A stretch of 9,323 nucleotides of DNA. Origin: DATESG01 sp035270925. GTDB lineage: Bacteria; Bacillota_I; Bacilli_A; RFN20; CAG-826. The notes below the pieces were generated by a model. It did no database searches. It was given only the letters and a program-made list of their open reading frames with translations, and was not told where the DNA came from. The stretch covers positions 1 to 9,323 of the forward strand of contig DATESG010000034.1 in the NCBI GenBank assembly GCA_035270925.1. Direction: 5' to 3'. The position numbers and the translations under genes are program-made. Positions 1 to 6,130 of this stretch are shown here, piece by piece. The first letter of the stretch is position 1; every line of letters begins with the position of its first letter.

Positions 1-343
1 AGAAAGAACCCATTGAGTGACCCAAAACGTAAACAGGAAGCGAGCCTTTTATTTCTCTTACTAGATGCGCGAGTCCATCAGTATATAGATTAAACGCATG
101 TTCAGGGACATTACCCAACGTTTGTTCTTTACTAAGGACATTTTCACCTTGTCCAAAGTAATCAAGTGCAAACACACTAAAGTGGTGTTCATTAAGAAAA
201 GTTGCAAGCCCTTGATAACGGCCAGTATGCTCTTCCATCCCGGTCACAATCACGACATTAGCTTTAGGATCTTCAACAACCCATTTTTTCCCGTATAGGT
301 TTAAATCGGCTTTGACCTTAATTTTAATTGATTTATTGTTCAT
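1..343 (-). CDS. Alpha/beta hydrolase, monoacylglycerol lipase/lysophospholipase-like (3' end off the left edge)
   Basis: The frame reads leftward from an ATG at 343 and is still open at base 1, giving the first 114 residues. It looks like the Hydrolase_4 / serine aminopeptidase S33 group, which cleaves monoacylglycerols, lysophospholipids or small esters. Visible motifs are TGMEEHTGRY (residues 34-43), corresponding to the usual HGxxEHxxRY oxyanion region with the His-Gly changed to Thr-Gly; DYFGQGEN (61-68), the counterpart of DxRGHGxS; and the nucleophile elbow GHSMGS (108-113) with Ser110. The catalytic Asp and His would lie beyond the window. There is no signal peptide, so it should be cytoplasmic. 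The start is supported by AAGGAG at 353-358, nine bases upstream. It is divergent from tagD. The fold is clear; the substrate is not. Confidence 0.8.
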   Translation of the reverse strand, partial: MNNKSIKIKVKADLNLYGKKWVVEDPKANVVIVTGMEEHTGRYQGLATFLNEHHFSVFALDYFGQGENVLSKEQTLGNVPEHAFNLYTDGLAHLVREIKGSLPVYVLGHSMGSF

Positions 344-364
344 AAGTATAAACTCCTTGACTTC

Positions 365-373
365 ATTTTAACA
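365..373 (-). promoter_or_regulatory. Extended -10 promoter for the left-edge hydrolase
   Basis: On the minus strand this reads TGTTAAAAT, an extended -10 element (TGn plus TAAAAT, one mismatch to TATAAT). No good -35 is visible, as is common for extended -10 promoters. The predicted start near 358 leaves a very short leader that just includes the AAGGAG ribosome binding site. Confidence 0.4.
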
Positions 374-440
374 TATGATAAGTTTTGCAGGAAAATATAA
401 TTTATTGCGAGTAAACATCGCATTTATCCTCATTTAAATA

Positions 441-446
441 TATAAT
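441..446 (+). promoter_or_regulatory. -10 box of the tagD-licD unit
   Basis: A perfect TATAAT lies 31 bases before the tagD start at 478. The -35 position (about 418-423) is weak. Because this box overlaps an in-frame ATG at 445, that upstream ATG would lie at or before the transcription start, which favours 478 as the true start. Confidence 0.45.
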
Positions 447-477
447 GTTGTGTATCAAGGCGAGAAAAGGGAAATTT

Positions 478-864
478 ATGCGCAAAGTTATCACTTATGG
501 AACATTTGATTTACTTCATTATGGTCATATTAATATTTTAAGACGGGCCAAGGAACTAGGTGACTGGCTTGTTGTTGCTTTATCCACCGATGAATTTAAT
601 GAAATCAAAGGTAAGAAAAGTTTCTTTCCCTATGAACAAAGAAAAAAACTGCTTGCGGCCATTCGCTATGTTGATGAGGTCATCCCGGAAAACGACTGGA
701 ATCAAAAAATAGCTGATATTAAAAACCACCACGTTGATATTTTCGTGATGGGCGACGATTGGGAAGGCAAGTTTGACTTTCTTAAAGAATACTGTGAAGT
801 TGTCTATCTGCCAAGAACCCCTGAAATTTCGACCACCAAAATCAAAGAAAAACTAAAAAAGTAA
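478..864 (+). CDS. tagD: Glycerol-3-phosphate cytidylyltransferase (CDP-glycerol synthesis)
   Basis: This makes CDP-glycerol from CTP and glycerol-3-phosphate in the cytoplasm, the activated glycerophosphate donor for teichoic acids and similar polymers. The 128-residue protein has almost exactly the length of Bacillus TagD. Visible family features are the nucleotide-binding HYGH (residues 14-17) after ITYGTFDLL, Asp11, Asp38, Arg63 in IRYVDE, MGDDWEGKFDFL (91-102), and RTPEISTTKI (113-122). The last is the RTxGISTTxI signature, with Pro-Glu in place of the usual Glu-Gly. The ATG at 478 is chosen over an in-frame ATG at 445 because the family begins at this Met, a purine-rich site (AAAAGGG, 465-471) lies six bases upstream, and a TATAAT box overlaps the earlier ATG. 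One base separates its stop from the LicD-family gene, so the two are very likely co-transcribed and translationally coupled. Choline or ethanolamine specificity is unlikely given the close match to TagD. Confidence 0.93.
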   Translation: MRKVITYGTFDLLHYGHINILRRAKELGDWLVVALSTDEFNEIKGKKSFFPYEQRKKLLAAIRYVDEVIPENDWNQKIADIKNHHVDIFVMGDDWEGKFDFLKEYCEVVYLPRTPEISTTKIKEKLKK

Positions 865-865
865 T

Positions 866-1708
866 ATGAACGACTTACAAGTAGTGATGCTCAATTTATT
901 TAAAGAATTTAAGGGCGTGTGTGAAAAACACGACCTTACTTATTTTTTAATTGGTGGGTCCGCACTTGGAGCGGTCCGTCATGGTGGCTTCATTCCGTGG
1001 GATGATGACCTAGACATTGGCATGCCGCGTAAAGACTACGATAAACTAATGAAACTTAAAGGTGAGTTTTCTCATCCATACTTTTTACAAAACTTTAAAA
1101 CTGATCCAGGCTTTACGCTTGGCTACGCTAAATTACGTAATAGCGACACAACTTACTTAGAGAACTTTTACATTTATCAAAACATCAATCACGGTGTTTG
1201 GATTGATATTTTTCCCATTGATGGGATGAGCAGAAGAGTGAATGCGAAGAAAGCCCATGGACCTAAACCTCATCTTTTATGGTTGATGTTCTATCTTTCC
1301 TATTTAGGCCACTTCTATGCACGACCAACGAAAAAAACATGGTTTGTGCAAATCCCTTTATACTTAGTCTCCATTATCTTCTTACCATTTAATCTTTTTA
1401 ACTTAATGAATAGACTGATTACCCTGGCCATGAAAAACATTAAATGGGACCAGGCGACACTTGTTGGCAGTTATATGACTTGGGCTTTCAACCGTGAAGC
1501 ACTGCCTAAAGCCTTTTACGGCAAGGGTGTCTTGATGAAGTTTGAAGATATCGAGGCGAATATTCCCACAAATTACAAAGCTTATTTAACCGCAAAATAC
1601 GGTGACTATATGAAATTTCCACCTCTTGAACAACAAAACGGCCACCATTACCATAGTGGCGTTTCAACGACTATTCCTTATAAAGACTACTTAAAAGGCA
1701 AACGTTGA
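866..1708 (+). CDS. LicD-family phosphotransferase
   Basis: LicD proteins have a nucleotidyltransferase-like fold and transfer a phospho-substituent from a CDP-activated donor to a glycan; the founding members move phosphocholine onto teichoic acid or LPS. The 280-residue protein shows the family core: FLIGGSALGAVRHGG (residues 27-41), the metal-binding WDDDLDIGM (45-53), the WIDIFPIDG block (112-120) and a C-terminal AKYGDYMKFPP (243-253). A hydrophobic stretch at about 137-190 probably lies against or in the membrane. It starts one base after the tagD stop with no real ribosome binding site, so translation probably depends on coupling. Pairing with a CDP-glycerol synthase and no visible choline genes suggests, by inference, a glycerophosphate transferase. 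The stop (TGA) abuts the stop of the convergent esterase gene with no gap. Confidence 0.88.
   Translation: MNDLQVVMLNLFKEFKGVCEKHDLTYFLIGGSALGAVRHGGFIPWDDDLDIGMPRKDYDKLMKLKGEFSHPYFLQNFKTDPGFTLGYAKLRNSDTTYLENFYIYQNINHGVWIDIFPIDGMSRRVNAKKAHGPKPHLLWLMFYLSYLGHFYARPTKKTWFVQIPLYLVSIIFLPFNLFNLMNRLITLAMKNIKWDQATLVGSYMTWAFNREALPKAFYGKGVLMKFEDIEANIPTNYKAYLTAKYGDYMKFPPLEQQNGHHYHSGVSTTIPYKDYLKGKR
1631..1664 (-). terminator. Probable terminator of the galE-esterase unit, inside the licD-family CDS
   Basis: Read on the minus strand, AAACG-CCAC pairs with GTGG-(C)-CGTTT: nine base pairs with one bulged C and a 10-base loop. It is followed by TTTTGTTGTT. It begins about 45 bases past the esterase stop (1709). 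The T-tract is interrupted, so strength is uncertain. The plus strand has no T-run after the hairpin. Confidence 0.5.
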
Positions 1709-2527
1709 TTATTTGACCATCCAAGCAAAAGCACTGGGGAAAACTTTGACCCAGGCTTTTTCATTATGGTGATAGTCTTTCTTATATAAATACGTAATAT
1801 TTCTGCCATATTCATAGCCGAATTTAGTTAGCAAAGGCACCGCGAAATCACAAAATGGTTTGATAACTTCTTCTAGCCCGATGCCTCCGACCATAAAGTA
1901 AAGTTTAGGTAATGGCGTGTTATTAGCCTGCATTTTAGCAATGGTTTCGCTAAAGAGCGCTTTAAGATCTTTTTGATAATGAAGCATTCCAGCCGGGGTC
2001 AAACATAGCGCACCTTTATATAGATCAGGGTTCTTGAGTGCTAAAATTAAAGAAGAAATTCCACCCATGCTTGAACCACCAATATATGATAAGTCCCTAT
2101 TCGTGCGATAATGCTCATCAATGTGGGCTTTAAGGGTGGTTGTCAAAAAGTGACTATAGGCCACACCTTGTGGGGATAGTTGTTGAAACTGTGAATACTT
2201 CTTTCTGACTGGTAATAAACTTAGTTCTTCATGGCGATATTTACTTGATGAATCTACGCCAACGACGATATAACCTTTATTGTTATTTTCATAAAATTTA
2301 TCGAGCGCGAGATGAACTTGCCATGCGCCAACTTTATACTTCGTGTCACGATTAAAAAATAGGTTTTGCCCGTCATGCATGTATAAAACGGGATAATGCT
2401 TATCCGTATCTATTTGATAATTAGGCGGCAAGTAAACGCGAACAGTTCGTACTGAATCGATTAAATTGGGGGCGTTGAGGCTAAATTTTTCAATTGTCCC
2501 TCTTGATTTATTGATTGTGCTTTTCAT
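1709..2527 (-). CDS. Esterase-D/enterochelin-esterase-like alpha/beta hydrolase
   Basis: This resembles the putative esterase family PF00756, which hydrolyses carboxylic esters such as S-formylglutathione, siderophore or glycan acyl esters. Using the ATG at 2527 (272 residues), visible features are VRVYLPPNY (residues 29-37), YPVLYMHDGQNLF (45-57), the nucleophile elbow GGSSMGG (150-156, Ser153), and a C-terminal HHNEKAW (253-259) carrying the likely catalytic His. The acid is probably in MVGGIGLEE (212-220). No signal peptide is seen, so it is probably cytoplasmic. It overlaps the 3' end of galE by 20 bases. The frame stays open to an ATG at 2572 with another at 2539, and none has a strong ribosome binding site. 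I chose 2527 because homologues usually start shortly before the GTIExF block; 2539 has a weak purine stretch and is possible. The substrate is unknown; a link with sugar ester removal is only suggested by galE. Confidence 0.82.
   Translation of the reverse strand: MKSTINKSRGTIEKFSLNAPNLIDSVRTVRVYLPPNYQIDTDKHYPVLYMHDGQNLFFNRDTKYKVGAWQVHLALDKFYENNNKGYIVVGVDSSSKYRHEELSLLPVRKKYSQFQQLSPQGVAYSHFLTTTLKAHIDEHYRTNRDLSYIGGSSMGGISSLILALKNPDLYKGALCLTPAGMLHYQKDLKALFSETIAKMQANNTPLPKLYFMVGGIGLEEVIKPFCDFAVPLLTKFGYEYGRNITYLYKKDYHHNEKAWVKVFPSAFAWMVK
1727..1761 (+). terminator. Terminator of the tagD-licD unit, inside the esterase CDS
   Basis: AAAAGC (1727-1732), a bulged A, and CTGGG (1734-1738) pair with CCCAG (1750-1754) and GCTTTT (1755-1760), giving 11 base pairs around an 11-base loop, then one more T and CATT. 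It lies 18 bases past the LicD-family stop. It is part of the final codons of the convergent esterase gene. On the minus strand the run after the stem is only TTTTGC, so it should not stop the esterase transcript as well. Confidence 0.65.
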
Positions 2528-3509
2528 ATTCAAAGGCATGTTTGCATGCTTCTTTAATACTATATTTAGCACTAAAACCTAATAGTTTTTTAGCTTTACT
2601 AACATCGGCAAAGTTTTCATCAACGTCGCCCGCCCGGCGCGCCTTAATTTCATAATTAATTTTGAGGTGATTGGCCTCTTCATAAGCATGGACTAATTGT
2701 AAAACACTTGTGCCTTTGCCAGTTCCGAGATTAATTGCCTCATAGCCTTTGATCTTGGCTATATTTTCAAGGGCCAAAACGTGGCCGATTGCTAGATCAA
2801 CAACGTGAATGTAATCTCTGACACCCGTACCGTCAACCGTCTTATAGTCATCGCCATAGATTGAAAGTTTGGCAAGTTTACCGGCGGCCACCTTAGAAAT
2901 ATAAGGCATGAGGTTATTTGGCGTCCCTTGGGGATCTTCACCAATTAAGCCACTTGGATGGGCTCCGACGGGATTAAAGTATCTCAGTGCAATTGCTTTA
3001 AAGTCCGGGTTTGCAAACGCAAAGTCACGGAGAATATATTCAATTACTAGTTTAGTAGTGCCATAAGGATTAGTGGTTCCACCGATTTTATCACTTTCAT
3101 TGAGCGGCATATGTTCGGGTTCGCCGTAAACAGTCGCGCTACTAGAGAAGACAATATTTTTAACACCAAATTCAAGCATAAGTTCTAAAAGGCTTAGTGT
3201 TGAATCTAAGTTATTACGGTAATATTCAAGCGGTTTAAAAACCGATTCACCGACAGCTTTAAGGCCGGCAAAGTGAATCACACTATCGAATTTATCAGCT
3301 TTAAATACTTTTCTAAGGGCGTTTTTATCAACCATGTCGACCAGATAAAAAGCTGGCTTAACGCCAGTAATCATCTTAATTTTATCTAACACTTCAATCT
3401 TCGAGTTCACAAGATTATCAATGATGACAACTTCATGGCCACTGTTAATAAGTTCGACACAAGTGTGTGAACCAATAAACCCTGTTCCGCCTGTTACTAA
3501 TACTTTCAT
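2508..3509 (-). CDS. galE: UDP-glucose 4-epimerase
   Basis: This NAD-dependent SDR enzyme interconverts UDP-glucose and UDP-galactose (in some homologues also UDP-GlcNAc and UDP-GalNAc), supplying galactose units for glycans. The 333 residues match the family length. Visible features are the Rossmann motif GGTGFIGSH (7-15), IDN (30-32), HFAGLKAVGES (79-89), FSSSATVYGEP (121-131) and the catalytic pair Tyr149/Lys153 in YGTTK, plus RYFNPVGAHPSG (176-187), RDYIHVVDLA (231-240) and RRAGDVDENFAD (291-302). Ser124, Tyr149 and Lys153 fall at the same numbers as in E. coli GalE. The position matching E. coli Tyr299 is Asn299, which may widen substrate range. An AGAGG at 3517-3521, seven bases upstream, supports the start. 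The -10 candidate TATATT close upstream is weak. It is first in a two-gene unit with the overlapping esterase. No other Leloir pathway gene is in view. Confidence 0.95.
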   Translation of the reverse strand: MKVLVTGGTGFIGSHTCVELINSGHEVVIIDNLVNSKIEVLDKIKMITGVKPAFYLVDMVDKNALRKVFKADKFDSVIHFAGLKAVGESVFKPLEYYRNNLDSTLSLLELMLEFGVKNIVFSSSATVYGEPEHMPLNESDKIGGTTNPYGTTKLVIEYILRDFAFANPDFKAIALRYFNPVGAHPSGLIGEDPQGTPNNLMPYISKVAAGKLAKLSIYGDDYKTVDGTGVRDYIHVVDLAIGHVLALENIAKIKGYEAINLGTGKGTSVLQLVHAYEEANHLKINYEIKARRAGDVDENFADVSKAKKLLGFSAKYSIKEACKHAFEYEKHNQ

Positions 3510-3632
3510 ACCTTTACCTCTACTTTAATATAGTTTACGCTTTTTAAGGTGTGTTTTAAAGAGCAAAACTCATTTAGGATACGTCGGTGTTTACTAAAGT
3601 TAAAACAAAATCGTCAAAATCAATCGTGTCAT

Positions 3633-3663
3633 AAAAAAACCTCCTGTCACAAGTAACAAGAGG
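3633..3663 (-). terminator. Intrinsic terminator of the flavodoxin-fold reductase gene
   Basis: On the minus strand CCTCTTGT pairs with ACAGGAGG (eight pairs including one G-U) around an eight-base loop and is followed by seven T. It begins 31 bases after the stop at 3694. On the plus strand the G-U becomes a C-A mismatch, so it works in one direction only. Confidence 0.8.
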
Positions 3664-3693
3664 ATATGTTAAATACTAACTTGAGAGTAAAAA

Positions 3694-4248
3694 CTAAACG
3701 ATACTTTTCCCTAATTCAAAGGCATCATTTAAAGCCGTGCCTTTGTTGATATCACCAATATCTTTAACGCCAGGGACAAGTAAGAGTTCATAATCATCGA
3801 CTCCAAAAAGATGAAGCATGCGATCAAAGGTAATCTTTAAACCGTCAAACATTGCCATATCTTCAGTTTCACAAACAGCAATTAGATAAGCTTTGGTAAA
3901 CTTAAGTTCTCTTTTGCGTTGTGGTAATAAATATGCGTATAACTTATCAACAAATAATTTTACACTCGCTGCCATCCCCCCAAAATAGATTGGGGTCACG
4001 AACACGAGAATATCACTAACTTGGATATAGGGGGAGACTGCGTTAAAATCATCATCATTCATGCTAGGTTTACCTTTACGCCATGAGTTTTCGACGTCTC
4101 TGACTGGTAAAATCTTCTTATTCGCACAATCAAAACGATGAACTGCATTGCCGCTTAAACGTGCGCCTTTAATAAAAGCATACGCTAGACTCATTGAGTT
4201 TCCTTCTTTTCTTGCACTACCGGTTACTACTAAAATATTTTTTGCCAT
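3694..4248 (-). CDS. Flavodoxin-fold NADPH-dependent FMN reductase-like protein
   Basis: Proteins of this family (FMN_red / flavodoxin-like fold) bind FMN and reduce quinones, flavins, azo dyes or iron chelates using NAD(P)H. The 184-residue protein shows the FMN phosphate loop VVTGSARKEGNS (residues 7-18), DILVFVTPIYFGGM (79-92) followed by KLFVDK (97-102), the usual isoalloxazine-contact block, and a regular alternating alpha/beta pattern. Many close relatives carry cysteines in a CxxCxxC...C arrangement between strands 2 and 3. Here ILPVRDVENSWRKGKPS (46-62) keeps the flanking residues and the following DDD but has Val49, Val52, Ser55 and Ser62 where cysteines would be expected. The start is supported by AGGAG (4257-4261), eight bases upstream. 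It has its own promoter and terminator and is probably monocistronic. The substrate cannot be told. Confidence 0.82.
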   Translation of the reverse strand: MAKNILVVTGSARKEGNSMSLAYAFIKGARLSGNAVHRFDCANKKILPVRDVENSWRKGKPSMNDDDFNAVSPYIQVSDILVFVTPIYFGGMAASVKLFVDKLYAYLLPQRKRELKFTKAYLIAVCETEDMAMFDGLKITFDRMLHLFGVDDYELLLVPGVKDIGDINKGTALNDAFELGKSIV

Positions 4249-4272
4249 TTTTTACACTCCTAATCCGACATC

Positions 4273-4281
4273 ATTATAGCA
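4273..4281 (-). promoter_or_regulatory. Extended -10 promoter of the flavodoxin-fold reductase gene
   Basis: The minus strand reads TGCTATAAT, a perfect extended -10 element. The predicted start near 4266 gives an 18-base leader that contains the AGGAG. The -35 region is not consensus; it holds the palindrome TTGTACAA (4300-4307). Confidence 0.6.
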
Positions 4282-4316
4282 AATAAAACTGGATGATGCT
4301 TGTACAAAGTGTTATT

Positions 4317-5018
4317 CTATGCGATTAAACGTGTTATTAGTTTTTCTAACTCCCTAATTAGATACAAAAGCATTAGGCCAATATATGCGATTCCAAAGAT
4401 TAAAAGTCCTAGTTCGAGATTGCTTGCATACGTAAAGGCAATCTGTCCGGGGATAAAAGTGAAGATTGCGACCCCGACCGCACGGGTTAAGATTGTTGTC
4501 AGCAAAAAGTAAACTATATTCATTTTTGTTAAACCAACTAGCAGGGTGATCTCATCATCAGGAAAAAACGGTAATATCATCATAATTGGATAATATATAT
4601 AAGCCTTAGTCACCAACTTGGCTTGATATTTTACGTAAGTCTCTTTCCCTACGATTTTTTCAATATAGCGATGGCCTAGTGTTCGGCCAATCATAAAATT
4701 GGCAAATGAACCGAGGACCATTCCAAGCAACACGACAGTAAAAGTCACAAGCGGCGAGAATAGTGTTAAACCTAGGGCGATAAACTGTAAGGTTTGGCCA
4801 GGGATAACAAAGAGGAAGACATTAACAAGTACTTGAATGATAATAAAAAGCACATAGGCCCAAATACCGATACTTGCTAGATGTTGCTTTAAGTCATCAA
4901 GACTAAAGCCTAAATATTGATAAATTAAGAAAAAACCGAGCCCAATTAATGCATAAATTAAAAAGACACTCACAACTTTTAAAATCTTAATCAGTGTTTT
5001 CTTATTCTTATCGTTCAT
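4317..5018 (-). CDS. TVP38/TMEM64 (DedA superfamily, SNARE-associated/VTT domain) membrane protein
   Basis: A 233-residue polytopic inner-membrane protein. Hydrophobic segments fall at about residues 12-34, 52-72, 76-98, 100-111, 142-151, 166-190 and 203-221. The VTT-domain hallmarks are FVIPGQTLQFIALG (70-83), the Gly-rich helix LLGMVLGSFANFMIGRTLG (97-115), and a second re-entrant-type block MILPFFPDDEITLLVGLTKM (147-166) with acidic Asp154/Asp155/Glu156. Bacterial relatives are linked to lipid scrambling, undecaprenyl phosphate recycling and membrane homeostasis; the role here is not known. Its ATG lies ten bases after the stop of the CBS-nitroreductase gene and lacks a ribosome binding site (TACTCTCTC precedes it), so it is probably translated by coupling. 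No terminator is visible between it and the next minus-strand gene, so read-through is possible. Confidence 0.85.
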   Translation of the reverse strand: MNDKNKKTLIKILKVVSVFLIYALIGLGFFLIYQYLGFSLDDLKQHLASIGIWAYVLFIIIQVLVNVFLFVIPGQTLQFIALGLTLFSPLVTFTVVLLGMVLGSFANFMIGRTLGHRYIEKIVGKETYVKYQAKLVTKAYIYYPIMMILPFFPDDEITLLVGLTKMNIVYFLLTTILTRAVGVAIFTFIPGQIAFTYASNLELGLLIFGIAYIGLMLLYLIRELEKLITRLIA

Positions 5019-5028
5019 GAGAGAGTAT

Positions 5029-5961
5029 TTACCATTTATTTTTATGAACGCGTTTTGAGTCGCTCAATTTCCGTGGTTCTCTTGTTTCATCCGCAACCCC
5101 AAAGGCGATAACGGCAAAGAGCTGATATCTGGGCTCAACCGTGAAATATTTTCGGACAACTTCATCATTATCTTGCCGTTTTACTGTTCCAAGCCATGCT
5201 CCACCTAGATTAAATGAGGTGAGGGCATTAAGAATATTGGCAGTTACGGCCCCTGCATCACTATTAAGTAAAGTTTCGTCATCTTCTTGTTCGGTGTCGG
5301 CAAAAATAAAGAAAGCGTAAGGAGCGCCGGCTAAAACTGCGAAAGCGTTACATTCATCGCTTAGTTTAACGAAAATTTTTGTATTATTACTAGCCATGAT
5401 GTGAATAGGACGTCTATTTTTAGTACTAGGCGCGGCTAAACCCGCTCTGATGACTGCATCAATCACAGCTTCATCAATGTTGTCTTTCTTAAAAAGTCTA
5501 ATCGTTCTTCTTCTTAAAAGCACATCAAGCCCGGGGTTCTTACTATTATATTTGAGCCCCTTGAGTTCTTGAATTTGAATGTTATAGTACATCAATATTT
5601 CTTTACGTGTAACAATCCCAATAAAAAAATCACGATCGTCGACAATCGGAATATAATTTTGATTAATCGCGACTACATACAACTCATCCAGGGCCGTATC
5701 TGCCCGGACAACTTTATAATCACGGAGACGCTTGATGGTCTTTAGCTTCTTAGTAAGAACTTCTGGATCATTTTTGTTGTCTTCTAATGTCCAAAGTAAA
5801 TCACCTTCTGTAATCGTGCCTGCATAGTGACCTTCTTCATCTAATAAGGGAACTGAAGCATAGCGGACATTTTTCAAAATGTCTAAAGCAGTGGCGACAT
5901 CCATATCGAGCGTTAAAAATAAAACGTTCTTCTTGGGCGTTAATAAAAATAAAACATTCAT
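5029..5961 (-). CDS. CBS-domain pair fused to a nitroreductase domain
   Basis: This 310-residue protein joins two families. Residues 1-60 and about 79-127 form a CBS pair: SVPLLDEEGHYAGTITEGDLL (36-56) and NYIPIVDDRDFFIGIVTRKEI (102-122) are typical CBS beta-beta-alpha ends. Such pairs usually bind adenine nucleotides and act as sensors. From about residue 146, RRRTIRLFKK and LAAPSTKNRRPIHI (175-188) are the N-terminal FMN-binding blocks of the nitroreductase family. SDAGAVTANILNALTSFNLGG (234-254), AWLG (255-258), VIAFG (284-288) and the ending ADETREPRKL complete that domain. The enzyme part should bind FMN and reduce a substrate with NAD(P)H; the substrate is unknown. The frame stays open to an ATG at 5979, but the AGGAG (5969-5973) lies inside that extension, seven bases before the ATG at 5961, which settles the start. 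It is first in a unit with the TVP38-like membrane protein. Confidence 0.88.
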   Translation of the reverse strand: MNVLFLLTPKKNVLFLTLDMDVATALDILKNVRYASVPLLDEEGHYAGTITEGDLLWTLEDNKNDPEVLTKKLKTIKRLRDYKVVRADTALDELYVVAINQNYIPIVDDRDFFIGIVTRKEILMYYNIQIQELKGLKYNSKNPGLDVLLRRRTIRLFKKDNIDEAVIDAVIRAGLAAPSTKNRRPIHIMASNNTKIFVKLSDECNAFAVLAGAPYAFFIFADTEQEDDETLLNSDAGAVTANILNALTSFNLGGAWLGTVKRQDNDEVVRKYFTVEPRYQLFAVIAFGVADETREPRKLSDSKRVHKNKW

Positions 5962-5986
5962 AGCTTTTCTCCTAAACAATATCCTA

Positions 5987-6017
5987 ATTATACAACAAAT
6001 ATAGCCCTTAATGTCGA
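5987..6017 (-). promoter_or_regulatory. Promoter of the CBS-nitroreductase / TVP38-like unit
   Basis: On the minus strand, -35 TCGACA (6017-6012, five of six) and -10 TATAAT (5992-5987, perfect) are separated by 19 bases, slightly long. The start would be near 5980, giving a leader of about 19 bases with AGGAG. The inverted repeat AGCCC-N11-GGGCT (6003-6023) covers the -35 and spacer and could be an operator. Confidence 0.45.
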
Positions 6018-6130
6018 GGGGCTTTGGATATTTTCAAGATACACCCGTCTGAATTAGCCTTAAACGAAGGTAAAAACTTGCCACTTAGAAACAATTAAAA
6101 ATAGTTTATGAATGATAATTCAGTTTTAAC

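Noticed and set aside
98..298. Plus-strand open frame of 66 codons
   Set aside because: It lies opposite the hydrolase, which has clear family motifs; no ribosome binding site or recognisable product.
445..477. Earlier in-frame ATG that would add 11 residues to TagD
   Set aside because: It overlaps the TATAAT box, and the family starts at the Met encoded at 478, which has a purine-rich site at proper spacing.
5962..5979. Earlier ATG that would add six residues to the CBS-nitroreductase
   Set aside because: The AGGAG ribosome binding site lies inside this extension and points to the ATG at 5961.
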